In this document: positions 51,625 to 59,730 of the stretch, piece by piece
How the letters are laid out: each line of letters opens with the position of its first letter
Position numbering within the stretch: position 1 is the first letter of the stretch
Source of the DNA: Haladaptatus sp. ZSTT2
GTDB taxonomy: Archaea > Halobacteriota > Halobacteria > Halobacteriales > Halococcaceae
Length of the DNA: 64,000 bases
Direction of reading: 5' to 3'
Assembly: GCF_037081775.1 (NCBI RefSeq)
Contig: NZ_JBAMHQ010000001.1
Span: forward strand, 1,798,001-1,862,000
Notes under the pieces: model-generated
What the model was told of the DNA's origin: nothing
Database searches by the model: none
The model's input: only the letters and a program-made list of their open reading frames with translations
Position numbers and translations under genes: made by a program

Positions 51625-51738
51625 GCCACACTGGCCTCGTGTTCCCATTTTCGCAGAGTACCCTAACTGTATGCCTCCCTGTGGTATTGGCCGAAAATCT
51701 TGACGACTCAACGCCGCACCGATGGCTGGCACCCATTG

Positions 51739-51748
51739 CTATTTTACC
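51739..51748 (+). promoter_or_regulatory. TATA box of the CE4-fold hydrolase gene
   Basis: ctattttacc is centred 29 bp before the ATG at 51772, the normal leaderless geometry. The 10-mer ccgatggctg (51719-51728) shared with the binding-protein promoter lies 10 bp upstream. Confidence 0.5.
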
Positions 51749-51771
51749 ACGCTCGGTGAACGTTCCTGTGA

Positions 51772-52605
51772 ATGTCTACCACGGATACGAACTGGGGGGA
51801 GAATCGAGCAGCGGCGATGTTCAGTTTCGACCTTGACGCAGAAGAACTCTGGCGGACGAAAATCGAAGCCGACCCCGCGTACGACAAACCACCGATAAAG
51901 ACCCGCGGCGAGTTCGGGCCGAACGTCGCGGTGCCGCGCATCCTCGAACTGTTCGAGCGCTACGACCGCACATGTACCTTCTTCGTCCCCGGGAAAGTCG
52001 TCGAATCGTACCCCGAAACCATCCAAGCGATTCACGAAGCGGGCCACGAGCTGGGCCACCACGGCTACACCCACACGAACCCCGCGAACATGACCCCAGA
52101 CGAGGAAGAAGAAGAACTGAAACGCGGCCTCGATGCGTTCGACGACGTCATCGGTGAGACGCCGGTCGGCTACCGAAGCCCCGCCGCAGACCTGAGCAAC
52201 AACTCGCTTTCGCTGCTCGCAGACAACGGCTTCACCTACGAAAGCAGTCTCATCGACACCGATATTCCCTACTTCCACGATTTAGACGGCGAGCGCGAAC
52301 TCATCGAAATCCCGTTCGAGTGGAGCCTCGATGACTGGCCGTTTTTCGGGTTCAACATGTATCCACCGCTTCCCTACCAGAGCGGCATCTCACCCACGCA
52401 GCCCGTCTTCGACACGTGGCGACGCGAGTTCGACGGCCTCCACAAGCGCGGGCGCTGTTTCGTCCTGACGATGCACCCCCAAATCATCGGCCGCGCGGGG
52501 CGCATCGACATGCTCGAAGAACTCCTCCAGCACACCATCGCCACGGGCGATACGTGGGTGACCAGTGGCGAAGCCATCGCAGCCCACTGGCGGGAAACCC
52601 ACTGA
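51772..52605 (+). CDS. CE4/polysaccharide deacetylase-fold hydrolase, probable cyclic imidase or amidohydrolase
   Basis: A 277-residue NodB-fold protein. Motif 1 FSFDLDAE with the paired Asp, motif 2 GHHGYTH (HxxxH metal site), motif 3 VGYRSPAADLS. No signal peptide, so it is cytoplasmic and unlikely to act on wall polymers. Its relatives include HP0310-type enzymes, PuuE-type allantoinases and the cyclic imide hydrolase of Pseudomonas. Beside hydantoinase genes, an imide or ureide hydrolase is the best guess; the substrate is inferred. Confidence 0.75.
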   Translation: MSTTDTNWGENRAAAMFSFDLDAEELWRTKIEADPAYDKPPIKTRGEFGPNVAVPRILELFERYDRTCTFFVPGKVVESYPETIQAIHEAGHELGHHGYTHTNPANMTPDEEEEELKRGLDAFDDVIGETPVGYRSPAADLSNNSLSLLADNGFTYESSLIDTDIPYFHDLDGERELIEIPFEWSLDDWPFFGFNMYPPLPYQSGISPTQPVFDTWRREFDGLHKRGRCFVLTMHPQIIGRAGRIDMLEELLQHTIATGDTWVTSGEAIAAHWRETH

Positions 52606-52617
52606 TACCCCTTCGAG

Positions 52618-53988
52618 TTAGCAGGTTTCAGCGATTGCTTCGACGACGACGTCCATCCCGACTTCGACCTGCTCAGGCGTCACGACGAGCGGTGGGATGA
52701 GCCGCAACACGCTGCCGTAGCGACCAGCACTCCAGACCAGTACGCCGCGCTCGTAGCAGTATTGCTGGATTTCTTTGACCACGTCTTTGTCCGGTTTGCC
52801 GTCGCTGTCGACGAACTCAACGCCGGTGAACAGCCCGCGGCCGCGCACCTCGATGATGTTGTCCGTCTCGTCTGCGGCCGCTTGCAGGCGCTCGCGCATG
52901 TAGCCGCCCATCTCGCGGGCGTGCGCGAGAAGGTCGTGCTCTTCGATGTAGTCGATGGCGCGAATGCCGCCGACCATCGCGGGCACGTTGCCACGGTAGG
53001 TGCCGACGTGGCCGCCCGGCCCCCACGTATCAAGGTCTTCGTGGTACATCGTCGCGGAGAGTGGCAGGCCAATGCCGCCTATCGCCTTCGCCATTGGCAT
53101 GATGTCCGGCGTGAGGTCTTCCCAGTCGCTTGCGAACCACTCGCCGGTTCGCCCGAATCCGGTCTGGATTTCGTCGACGATGAGCGGCACGTCGTTGGCC
53201 GTGGCGAGTTCCTTTAGGCGGGGGAGAAAGCCCGCCGGTGGCGTCACGACGCCGCCTTCGCCCTGAATCGGTTCGACCCAAATGCCGGCCGGGTTCGCCA
53301 GCCCGCTGTAGGGGTCTTCGAGGAGTTCGCGGACGTTTGCCAACGCCGCCTCCGCGGCTTCTTCCGGCGACTGCTCTTGTCGCGTCGCGTAGGGGTAGGG
53401 GACGTGGGTCACGTCACCGAGCAGTGGGGTGTAGTCCTCTTTGTACTTCTTGCCCGCCGTGAGGCTCAGCGCACCCGCACTCCCGCCGTGATACGAGCCA
53501 CGGAAAGCAATAAGCCCGGAACCGCCCGTGTTGTGCTTTGCGAGTTTGATGGTCGCCTCGATGGCGTCACTGCCGGTCGGCCCGCCGAACACCACGCGGT
53601 TGTTGTCGGGGAGCGCGCCGGGCGCGATGTCGTTCAGTCGCTCGATGAGTTCGAGGCGTGCCTCGGTCGGGAAGTCGACCGTGTGGACGACTTTCTCCAG
53701 CTGTTCTTGGACGCCTTCGAGGACGTACGGGTTCGAGTGGCCGACGTTCAACACGCCAATTCCGGCGAAGAAGTCGAGAAACGTGTTGCCGTCTGCATCG
53801 CGCACCGTCGCGCCCTTTGCTTCCTCGATGGCGATGGGGACGCGCTTTGGATACGCGACGGCGTTGCTGTCGATTTTCGACTGCTTCTCGATGAGTCGCT
53901 TCGACGCTGGGCCGGGGACGTTCGTGGTGACGTCCGGTGCGTCGTCGAAGTGGATGTCGTGAATTCCTGGACTGACCATGCGCTGCAT
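52618..53988 (-). CDS. Class III PLP-dependent aminotransferase (GabT/diaminobutyrate type)
   Basis: A 456-residue aminotransferase of fold type I. PLP Lys in [12 protein letters not shown]-contact [14 protein letters not shown], substrate region [13 protein letters not shown], phosphate site [16 protein letters not shown]. It moves an omega- or side-chain amino group to 2-oxoglutarate or pyruvate. It would suit an omega-amino acid released from a lactam. ATG at 53988 (MQRMVSPG) or 53979. Convergent with the CE4-fold gene (12-bp gap). Confidence 0.88.
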   Translation of the reverse strand: MQRMVSPGIHDIHFDDAPDVTTNVPGPASKRLIEKQSKIDSNAVAYPKRVPIAIEEAKGATVRDADGNTFLDFFAGIGVLNVGHSNPYVLEGVQEQLEKVVHTVDFPTEARLELIERLNDIAPGALPDNNRVVFGGPTGSDAIEATIKLAKHNTGGSGLIAFRGSYHGGSAGALSLTAGKKYKEDYTPLLGDVTHVPYPYATRQEQSPEEAAEAALANVRELLEDPYSGLANPAGIWVEPIQGEGGVVTPPAGFLPRLKELATANDVPLIVDEIQTGFGRTGEWFASDWEDLTPDIMPMAKAIGGIGLPLSATMYHEDLDTWGPGGHVGTYRGNVPAMVGGIRAIDYIEEHDLLAHAREMGGYMRERLQAAADETDNIIEVRGRGLFTGVEFVDSDGKPDKDVVKEIQQYCYERGVLVWSAGRYGSVLRLIPPLVVTPEQVEVGMDVVVEAIAETC

Positions 53989-54002
53989 TCCTCAACTGAG
54001 GA
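53989..54002 (-). promoter_or_regulatory. Palindrome TCCTCA-GT-TGAGGA directly before the aminotransferase start codon
   Basis: A perfect 6+2+6 inverted repeat that abuts the ATG at 53988, with a T/A-rich TATA-like region (about 54003-54020) just upstream. It therefore covers the expected transcription start and translation start, a strong place for a repressor. No other exact copy is visible in the cluster. Confidence 0.45.
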
Positions 54003-54139
54003 CAAAAAGTTTACCAAATAATCGAAAAACGCGCGAACATTCGAACTTTGTCCAATAAAACTGGGTGTCGAAGAACGGTGCTGTGGGTGTGTGAATCCGA
54101 ATTTCTCCTGTCATAAAATACGTGTTCGGTGTCCTGTGG

Positions 54140-54604
54140 TCACTCGTCGTTGTTCGAAGGGTCGACGATGACCACGGGGCGCGTCGTGTTTCTGAGGATG
54201 GTCTGGACGACGCTCCCGAACAGGACACTCTCGACCGCGCTGCGCTTTCTGCCCGACAGCACGATGGCGTCTACGTTAATCTTGTCTGCAAGCGCGAGAA
54301 TCCCGTCCCGCGGTGGATACGGATGGTCCACGTCCCGGATTTCGGCTTCGATGTTGTGCTCAGTGAGCCACTCGTGGGCGGCCTGTACCGCGCCGACGCG
54401 CTGGGCGCTCTGGAGTTCCCTCGACGCTTCGAGTTCTGTGCCGTGTAACACGTGGGTGAGCGTCACCATCACCGTCTCCGTTGCGTTCGGGAGCGAGTTC
54501 ACGTAGTGTGCCTGCGAGAGCGCGCTCTGTTCGTCTGTGTCAATCGGCAGGAGGACCCGATACTTCGAGCCCCCAAAGATGGGTGAATCGACTTCTGTTG
54601 CCAC
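54140..54604 (-). CDS. Universal stress protein (UspA family)
   Basis: A 154-residue UspA-fold protein with a GTG start at 54604 and no alternative ATG upstream. It has VLLPIDTDEQSALSQAHYV at the first strand and a C-terminal SGRKRSAVESVLFGSVVQTILRNTTRPVVIVD that keeps most of the ATP-binding G-x2-G-x9-G(S/T) pattern. Stress-linked nucleotide-binding protein, precise role unknown. Separate from the downstream aminotransferase (151-bp gap). Confidence 0.88.
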   Translation of the reverse strand: MATEVDSPIFGGSKYRVLLPIDTDEQSALSQAHYVNSLPNATETVMVTLTHVLHGTELEASRELQSAQRVGAVQAAHEWLTEHNIEAEIRDVDHPYPPRDGILALADKINVDAIVLSGRKRSAVESVLFGSVVQTILRNTTRPVVIVDPSNNDE

Positions 54605-54700
54605 TGTTGTTCCCCAACCCTCTCTAGATGCGAGACGAGCGCATAATCATTGGTAGTGCTTGGCATGATTTTCCAGTTTGCCAGTGCGTCCGGGAGTTGG

Positions 54701-55936
54701 TCACTCGACGTGAACCGTCTCGTCAAGCGCAGGCGCACTCGCGTCGAACCCCTCACCCTCTAACTCCGCTGCAAACGCCTCACACCGGTCGCCGTGATTG
54801 AGCAAGACTGGCGTGTCTGTGTAGCTGGCGAGGAACTCTTTAAGCCCCTCTCGGTCGGCGTGGGCGGAGAAGTCGTACGCCTCCACTTGGGCACTCACGG
54901 GCATCACCTGTCGGTTGATTTCTGCCCGCCCGTACTCCAGCAGTTCACGACCCGGCGTGCCTTCGACCTGATAGCCCGTAAAGGTGAGTTTGTTCACTGG
55001 ATTCGTTCGAATTTCGGGGACGTATGTCATCGCCGGGCCGCCGGTGAGCATCCCGCTCGTGGTCACGATGACCGTGTTCTTCCGGGCAATGCGTTTTCGC
55101 TGGCCGTTTTTCCCGGTCACGAACCGGGCGTTTGATTTCGCCCGCTTGAGTGCGTCTTCATCCCGGACGTACGCGGGATAGTTGCGCAGCATCTGCGTGA
55201 TGTACTTGCCCATCCCATCGACGTAGCAGTCGATGCCGTGGGCCGCACAGATGTGGAGGAGTTCCTGGGTGCGGCCAATCGCAAAGGCGGGAACGATGAC
55301 GGTGCCGCCCTCTCTGACCGTGGTTTGCACGCTCTCTGCGAAGCGGCGTTCGACCTGCTCGCGCGGGTCGTGGTCAACGTCCGAGTAGGTCGATTCACAG
55401 AGCACCACGTCCGCCTCGGGCCGGTCGGTTGTCCCCGAGAGCAGACGGGTGTCGTCGGTGTGAAAGTCGCCGGTGTAGAGCAGTCTTGTCTCGCCGTCGT
55501 CTACGAGGACGTGGGCGCTGCCGGGGATGTGTCCGGCGTTGTAGAACGTGATTTCGTGCCCGGCGGCCTCGAACGTCTCGCCGTAGCCGTGTTCTTTCGA
55601 GACTTGCGTCATCCGGCCGACTTCGACTTCGGTGAACGGGCAGTCGTAGGTTCCGCCGTGGAGTTTGAGCGTGTCTCGACAGAGCGTCAGGGCGAGTTCG
55701 CGGGTCGGCGGCGTCCAGTGAATCGGCGGTCGTTCGGTACCCGACAGCAGCGTCGGCAACGCACCGATGTGGTCTAAGTGACCGTGTGAGACGACGACGG
55801 CTTCGGGCGAAACGTCGCCAACGGGGTAGGCTGGCGGGTTGCCGGGGGCCATCCCGTAGTCTAAGAGGAGGCGGTCGTTTACGAGGATGGCACTCCGGCC
55901 AACCTCTCGCGCCCCACCAAGAAAGCGTAGCTTCAT
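54701..55936 (-). CDS. Beta-CASP metallo-beta-lactamase RNA-processing nuclease
   Basis: A 411-residue aCPSF2/RNase J-like protein. Metallo-beta-lactamase motifs SHGHLDHIGALP, GHIPGSAHVLV and GDFHTDDTRLLSG, beta-CASP motif A (LCESTYSD), FAIGRTQELLHI and the late motif NHGDRCE. No N-terminal KH domains, so it is not the aCPSF1 termination factor. Expected to trim or cut RNA with zinc at the active site. Confidence 0.92.
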   Translation of the reverse strand: MKLRFLGGAREVGRSAILVNDRLLLDYGMAPGNPPAYPVGDVSPEAVVVSHGHLDHIGALPTLLSGTERPPIHWTPPTRELALTLCRDTLKLHGGTYDCPFTEVEVGRMTQVSKEHGYGETFEAAGHEITFYNAGHIPGSAHVLVDDGETRLLYTGDFHTDDTRLLSGTTDRPEADVVLCESTYSDVDHDPREQVERRFAESVQTTVREGGTVIVPAFAIGRTQELLHICAAHGIDCYVDGMGKYITQMLRNYPAYVRDEDALKRAKSNARFVTGKNGQRKRIARKNTVIVTTSGMLTGGPAMTYVPEIRTNPVNKLTFTGYQVEGTPGRELLEYGRAEINRQVMPVSAQVEAYDFSAHADREGLKEFLASYTDTPVLLNHGDRCEAFAAELEGEGFDASAPALDETVHVE

Positions 55937-55977
55937 CTGGCAGACGTTACTGGCGCTGTTCGTTTGCCTCCATCGGT

Positions 55978-56262
55978 TCAGATGTCGCCAAACAGCGTCG
56001 GGAGAATCCGGAACTCAGCGTACCCGCCATAGGCCGTCTCAAGTGCGCCAAGCCACCAGTTCCAGCGCTGGGAGAGCGAACTGTGTTTCGGGGCGTCGCG
56101 CAGGTTCGCAACGATGTCCTCGACCGTCAGCTCGTGGCCGTGGTCGCGGGCGATTTTCCCCGAATCGGCTAGGTCACACGCCTGACGGACGACGACGCGC
56201 AGCTCGTCTGCATTCGGGTCAAACTCCGCCGTGAGTGCCCGTTCGAGCCGCTTTGAGTCCAT
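55978..56262 (-). CDS. Hypothetical small haloarchaeal protein
   Basis: A 94-residue protein: MDSKRLERALTAEFDPNADELRVVVRQACDLADSGKI... with Trp-rich SQRWNWWLGALETAYGGYAEF near the end. Probably helical. Family not recognised. The ATG at 56262 fits the predicted helix start; a longer reading adds 16 residues without pattern. It lies 41 bp upstream of the beta-CASP gene on the same strand and may share its transcript. Confidence 0.6.
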   Translation of the reverse strand: MDSKRLERALTAEFDPNADELRVVVRQACDLADSGKIARDHGHELTVEDIVANLRDAPKHSSLSQRWNWWLGALETAYGGYAEFRILPTLFGDI

Positions 56263-56498
56263 GATGGCTGTGTGTTCGTTCCGGACGCACTTGATGCTTC
56301 GGTGATTCATACTGACAATTCGGCTGTTTTCGACCGGTTCCGGTCTTCTCCCGGTGTTCTGTCGATATGCGCTCGGGCATATCGGGTGACGTTGACAGGG
56401 GGCACAATCTCAGGACACGTACCCGGCTGGTCGCCCCACCAACCGGGGGAAAACGAGGTTTCGATGTGCTTTTCAAGCGCGACCATATTTACACACGC

Positions 56499-56900
56499 AT
56501 GGCAGACTTTCAGGTCGTCGTCGCTGACCCCGAGTCCGGCGAGACCTTTCAGCGCGACATCGAGGGACAGGATGCGAACCGATTCATGGGCAAGTCCATC
56601 GGCGACGAGGTAGACGGCAGCGCCGTTGGCCTCTCCGGTTACACGCTCGCAATCACTGGCGGCTCCGACAACACCGGCCGCGCGATGCGCCCAGACGTCT
56701 CCGGCCCGAACGTCAAGGCCATCCTCCTCACCGGTGGCACGGGCTACAAACCAGAGCGCGACGGCGAGCGCCGCCGCATCACCGTCCGCGGCCGCGAAAT
56801 CAGCGACGAAACGCGCCAAATCAACGCCAAAATCACCGCCCGCGGTGACGAGTCAATCGAAGACCTCCTCGGTGAGGGCGACGGCGAAGACGAAGAATAA
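56499..56900 (+). CDS. rps6e: 30S ribosomal protein S6e
   Basis: A 133-residue archaeal S6e: [39 protein letters not shown]..., the conserved [15 protein letters not shown] and [20 protein letters not shown]. It lacks the long basic C-terminal tail of eukaryotic S6 and ends in an acidic tail (EGDGEDEE). Small-subunit protein. The ATG at 56499 is the family start; the 236-bp gap upstream also serves the divergent hypothetical gene. Confidence 0.97.
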   Translation: MADFQVVVADPESGETFQRDIEGQDANRFMGKSIGDEVDGSAVGLSGYTLAITGGSDNTGRAMRPDVSGPNVKAILLTGGTGYKPERDGERRRITVRGREISDETRQINAKITARGDESIEDLLGEGDGEDEE

Positions 56901-57006
56901 CGCTGATTTTTGGCGGTTTAGTTTTCCGCACCTCGCTTCGAGAGTGACACGGCTTTTTCGCTCACAAAGCGCAGTACCTTTCCGGTCAGCGTTCGTGGTC
57001 TCAGCA

Positions 57007-57450
57007 ATGGCTGACAAGATTTCGAGTGACAACCCTTCGGTGACGGAGGTTCGCGCTCGCCTCACTCGCCGCGGTCGAACCGACCGTCCGTCGATTTCCA
57101 TCCCCGAAGCGTACCACGACGCCTTCCCCGTCGGCGAGGTCGTCCGACTCGTCCTCGACGGCACGCAGTATCACGCACGAATCGAATCACCCCTTGGCAG
57201 CGACGGCCCGGAGTTCCACGGCGCGTTCGACAACGCTCGCCTCGCACGCGCCGCCGGTGAGGGCGAGAACCACCTCGACGCGTGGGTCAAATCCTCCGGG
57301 CGCTCGTTCGACAGCTCTGTCCTCGTCGATATCGTCGAAGAGGGATTCCTCTACGGTATCAGAAAACCAGGCGAACGAGCCGTGTACACGGCGGTTGAAG
57401 CCCCGAATTCGAGCCTCACCGATATTGCGCGGTCGCTCGACGAAACTTAG
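57007..57450 (+). CDS. DUF7112 family protein
   Basis: A 147-residue haloarchaeal protein (MADKISSDNPSVTEVRARLTRRGRTDRPSISIPEAYHDAFPVGEVVRLVLDG...). Beta-rich, acidic, no catalytic motif. Matches DUF7112 as I recall it. Its stop TAG (57448-57450) overlaps the convergent PadR stop. Confidence 0.75.
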   Translation: MADKISSDNPSVTEVRARLTRRGRTDRPSISIPEAYHDAFPVGEVVRLVLDGTQYHARIESPLGSDGPEFHGAFDNARLARAAGEGENHLDAWVKSSGRSFDSSVLVDIVEEGFLYGIRKPGERAVYTAVEAPNSSLTDIARSLDET

Positions 57451-57760
57451 ATGTGCTGGAGCGAGCCGTAGAGAAAGAGCCCAACCGCGAGGTGCTGGCG
57501 CATGGCGTCTTCGATGCGCTCGCGGGCCACGCCATCGTTTTCGGTGGAATACTCTTTTGTTCGGACGAGTTTGTGCATCTCAAGGACGTTCTCGGCTTCG
57601 AGCTCGTGCAACGCCGGATACACCGTCCCCGGGCTGAGGTGGGCGTTGAACAGCTTCGAGAGGTCACCCAGGAGTTCTTTGCCGTGGGTTGCCCCCGGAA
57701 GCCAATGAGCAAGAGCAAAATCTCTGCTAAGTTGTCCTTGACAATCGATTCCTCAAACAC
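57447..57760 (-). pseudogene. PadR-like wHTH regulator with a -1 frameshift
   Basis: A GTG at 57760 opens FEESIVKDNLAEILLLLIG, a PadR-like first helix. The frame then breaks at CGGGGGCA; the next frame continues THGKELLGDLSKLFNAHLSPGTVYPALHELE... to a TAA at 57447-57449. Adding one base to the C5 run at 57692-57696 (plus strand) restores a 104-residue PadR protein with the recognition helix SPGTVYPALHELE. Either a decayed regulator or an unresolved homopolymer error. Confidence 0.75.
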
Positions 57761-57953
57761 GAACTCGATTGTAGCGAGTTCGCCCTCTCGCTCACCGTCT
57801 GCGGCGAGCGCTCAGAGGCGACGATTTCGACCAACAATCTGGGCGAAGCCTTCGAGGAACTCTTGTGCACCGTGACTGACGCGGTCGCGCCCGACCTCCC
57901 GCCGGACGAGGCGCTTCGCATCCTCCTCGCGGCGACGAACTTCGAGCGCTAAG
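57733..57953 (+). pseudogene. C-terminal gene fragment without a start codon
   Basis: An open frame ending TAA at 57951-57953 encodes a natural-looking acidic C-terminus (...CSEFALSLTVCGERSEATISTNNLGEAFEELL...DEALRILLAATNFER) but has no ATG, GTG or TTG after the preceding stop at 57727-57729 except an internal TTG. Its 5' end meets that of the divergent PadR remnant. It looks 5'-truncated. Family not recognised. Confidence 0.45.
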
Positions 57954-57990
57954 CCACACCGTTTTTATTTACTGCGCCGATAGCACGGCC

Positions 57991-58440
57991 ATGAGCGAAA
58001 CTGCGCGTGCGGAGTTCCTTGCTGGTGAGCGTACCGACGACGTGTTGATTTTCTTCGCCGCCCACGCCCTCTCGAACCCGGAGGCGCTTGCAGACCACGG
58101 CGAACTGCGAGACGAAGGCGTCGTGATGGTGCTCCCCGGCGAACAAGGCCGAGCGATGTACGAGAAAGCGACCGGCGTTGACCCAATGACGTTCGCCCAG
58201 CGGGCGATGGGCACCGAAGGTGACATCGGCGGCGACCTGCTCTCTGCGACCTGCCCGCGAAAGTGGGACGACGAGTCCGACGATGACCACCAAGTGCGCA
58301 ACATCTTCGCGTTCGCAGAGGAGCAAAACGAGGAGGTCGGCGGCCTGTACGCGGAAGGGAACGTCATTCACGCCTACGCCCACTGTACCTGCGGGGCGGC
58401 CTACTCAGACCGCTGGGTCGTTGGCGACCGCGACGCCTGA
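57991..58440 (+). CDS. DUF5807 family protein
   Basis: A 149-residue haloarchaeal protein: SETARAEFLAGERTDDVLIFFAAHALSNPEALADHGEL..., a central VMVLPGEQGRAMYEKATGVDPM and a C-terminal CTCGAAYSDRW with paired Cys. Matches DUF5807 as I recall it; function unknown. A TATA-like tttttattt (57962-57970) lies about 25 bp upstream of the ATG. Confidence 0.8.
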   Translation: MSETARAEFLAGERTDDVLIFFAAHALSNPEALADHGELRDEGVVMVLPGEQGRAMYEKATGVDPMTFAQRAMGTEGDIGGDLLSATCPRKWDDESDDDHQVRNIFAFAEEQNEEVGGLYAEGNVIHAYAHCTCGAAYSDRWVVGDRDA

Positions 58441-58446
58441 AACGCC

Positions 58447-58484
58447 GTCGCTCGTGGCGACGTAAGGGGGGTGGGGGGTAGGGG
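58447..58484. repeat. Hairpin plus G-run tract in a convergent intergenic region
   Basis: GTCGC-TCGTG-GCGAC (58447-58461) is followed by G6, T, G6, TA, G4 (58466-58484). The tract can in principle form a G-quadruplex in the plus-strand RNA or DNA. It lies 26 bp past the DUF5807 stop and 86 bp past the convergent DHH gene, so it may help end transcription. Confidence 0.45.
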
Positions 58485-58570
58485 CACAGAGAACAAATCG
58501 ACAAGTGGCCCCTGTGGCTGTTATTGCAGTATTATGATATAAACGTTCGCCCTCTTTCGAGGCGCGAGTG

Positions 58571-59671
58571 CTATTCGATGTCGCCGTCTGCGTCGTCTTC
58601 CGCAGACTCCTCGACTGCGAGTCGCTCGAACGCAGAGAGGATGGCCTGTTTAGTCACCGCACCTTGGGTCGTCCAGTGGTGAGCGTAATCGAGCATATCG
58701 TTGTAGATGTCAGGTTTACAGCCTGCGGCTTTCGGGTGGCCGCCGCCGTTTACCTGTTCGGCAACTTCGTGACACCGCTTGAACGTCTCGGTGCCACGAA
58801 TCGACGCACTGCCTGCGGGTTTGACGATGACGGCGGCGTCAGACCCCTGTTCGCGGAGGGCCTCTGCGACCTCGTTTTGCGAACACCGGCCGTAGGTGAC
58901 GCCGACCGTCCACTCACCGATTTCGTGGAAGTTGGCACGCGAAATCGCCTGTTCGATGAGTGCCTCTTTTTCGACGCGCATCTCGGCTAAGAACTCCGCT
59001 GCTTCTTCCGGAAGGTCTGCACCGTGTTCTTGGATGAGTTCTGCGTACTCCTCTGGTTCGCTCCAGTAGGCGAGGTCTGCGAGGTCGTCGCTGCGTGGGT
59101 CTTCGCGCAGCCAGAGGTCGTGGTCGCGCGTGACCGCGGCGAGGTCGACTAAGTAGTCGGGGAACTCGAAGTCGATAGAGCGAAGCGCCACGTCCGCGGT
59201 ACACTCCTCTTCTGAGTTGCCAATAACGAGTTCGACGCCCGTCTCGCGGACGGCCTCGGTCACTTCGTCGTTCCACTGGTGGTGGTCGTACCACGTCACG
59301 TCTGCGTGGTCTACGAGCAGGTGCAGCTCTTCGTCAACGTACTTGAACTTGTCCGGACAGAGGTCACAGATGAAGACGCTTGCGCCGGGTTCTGCGTACG
59401 CTGCGACGCGCTCCATCGCGTCCTCTAAATCGTAGGGGCTAGCGCCGACGAGCGCGGCCTCGCCGTAGGCGGCGCGGATGAGCGCCACACACGCGAGTCC
59501 GTCTGCGTCCGGGTCTGCGATGACGACGGTCGAGGCACCGTCTACGGCTTCCGCGACTTCTTGGTCTTCGAGTTCGTCTTCGAACGAATCGGGGGTGAAA
59601 AAGCCCGTCCCCGGGAGTACGGATTTTCGAGACAACGAGAGGTGTTCGTCGTCGATGAGATAATCGTCCAT
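58571..59671 (-). CDS. DHH family phosphoesterase (archaeal RecJ-like)
   Basis: A 366-residue protein: DPDADGLACVALIR near residue 55, CDLCPD, DHADVTWYDHHQW near 120 (DHH motif), then a DHHA1 domain with GGGHPKAAG near 313. Archaeal RecJ-like proteins are manganese-dependent single-strand nucleases or CMG partners; small DHH proteins may instead hydrolyse nanoRNA or dinucleotides. An acidic tail (EESAEDDADGDIE) is added. The ATG at 59671 (MDDYLIDDEHLSL) fits. Confidence 0.9.
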   Translation of the reverse strand: MDDYLIDDEHLSLSRKSVLPGTGFFTPDSFEDELEDQEVAEAVDGASTVVIADPDADGLACVALIRAAYGEAALVGASPYDLEDAMERVAAYAEPGASVFICDLCPDKFKYVDEELHLLVDHADVTWYDHHQWNDEVTEAVRETGVELVIGNSEEECTADVALRSIDFEFPDYLVDLAAVTRDHDLWLREDPRSDDLADLAYWSEPEEYAELIQEHGADLPEEAAEFLAEMRVEKEALIEQAISRANFHEIGEWTVGVTYGRCSQNEVAEALREQGSDAAVIVKPAGSASIRGTETFKRCHEVAEQVNGGGHPKAAGCKPDIYNDMLDYAHHWTTQGAVTKQAILSAFERLAVEESAEDDADGDIE

Positions 59672-59730
59672 ACGCACCCGTTGGGCTGGCAAGGAAAGAA
59701 CGCCTCGGTTGGCGAGACGAGCGATTTCGG

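Noticed and set aside
37360-54604. Recent horizontal transfer of the catabolic island by a mobile element
   Set aside because: No transposase, integrase, flanking repeats or tRNA boundary is visible, and base and codon use look like the neighbours.
57705-57875. Plus-strand gene starting ATG 57705 (MSKSKISAKLSLTID...)
   Set aside because: After the first residues the frame is Ser/Arg-rich and featureless, and the minus strand there encodes a convincing PadR helix.
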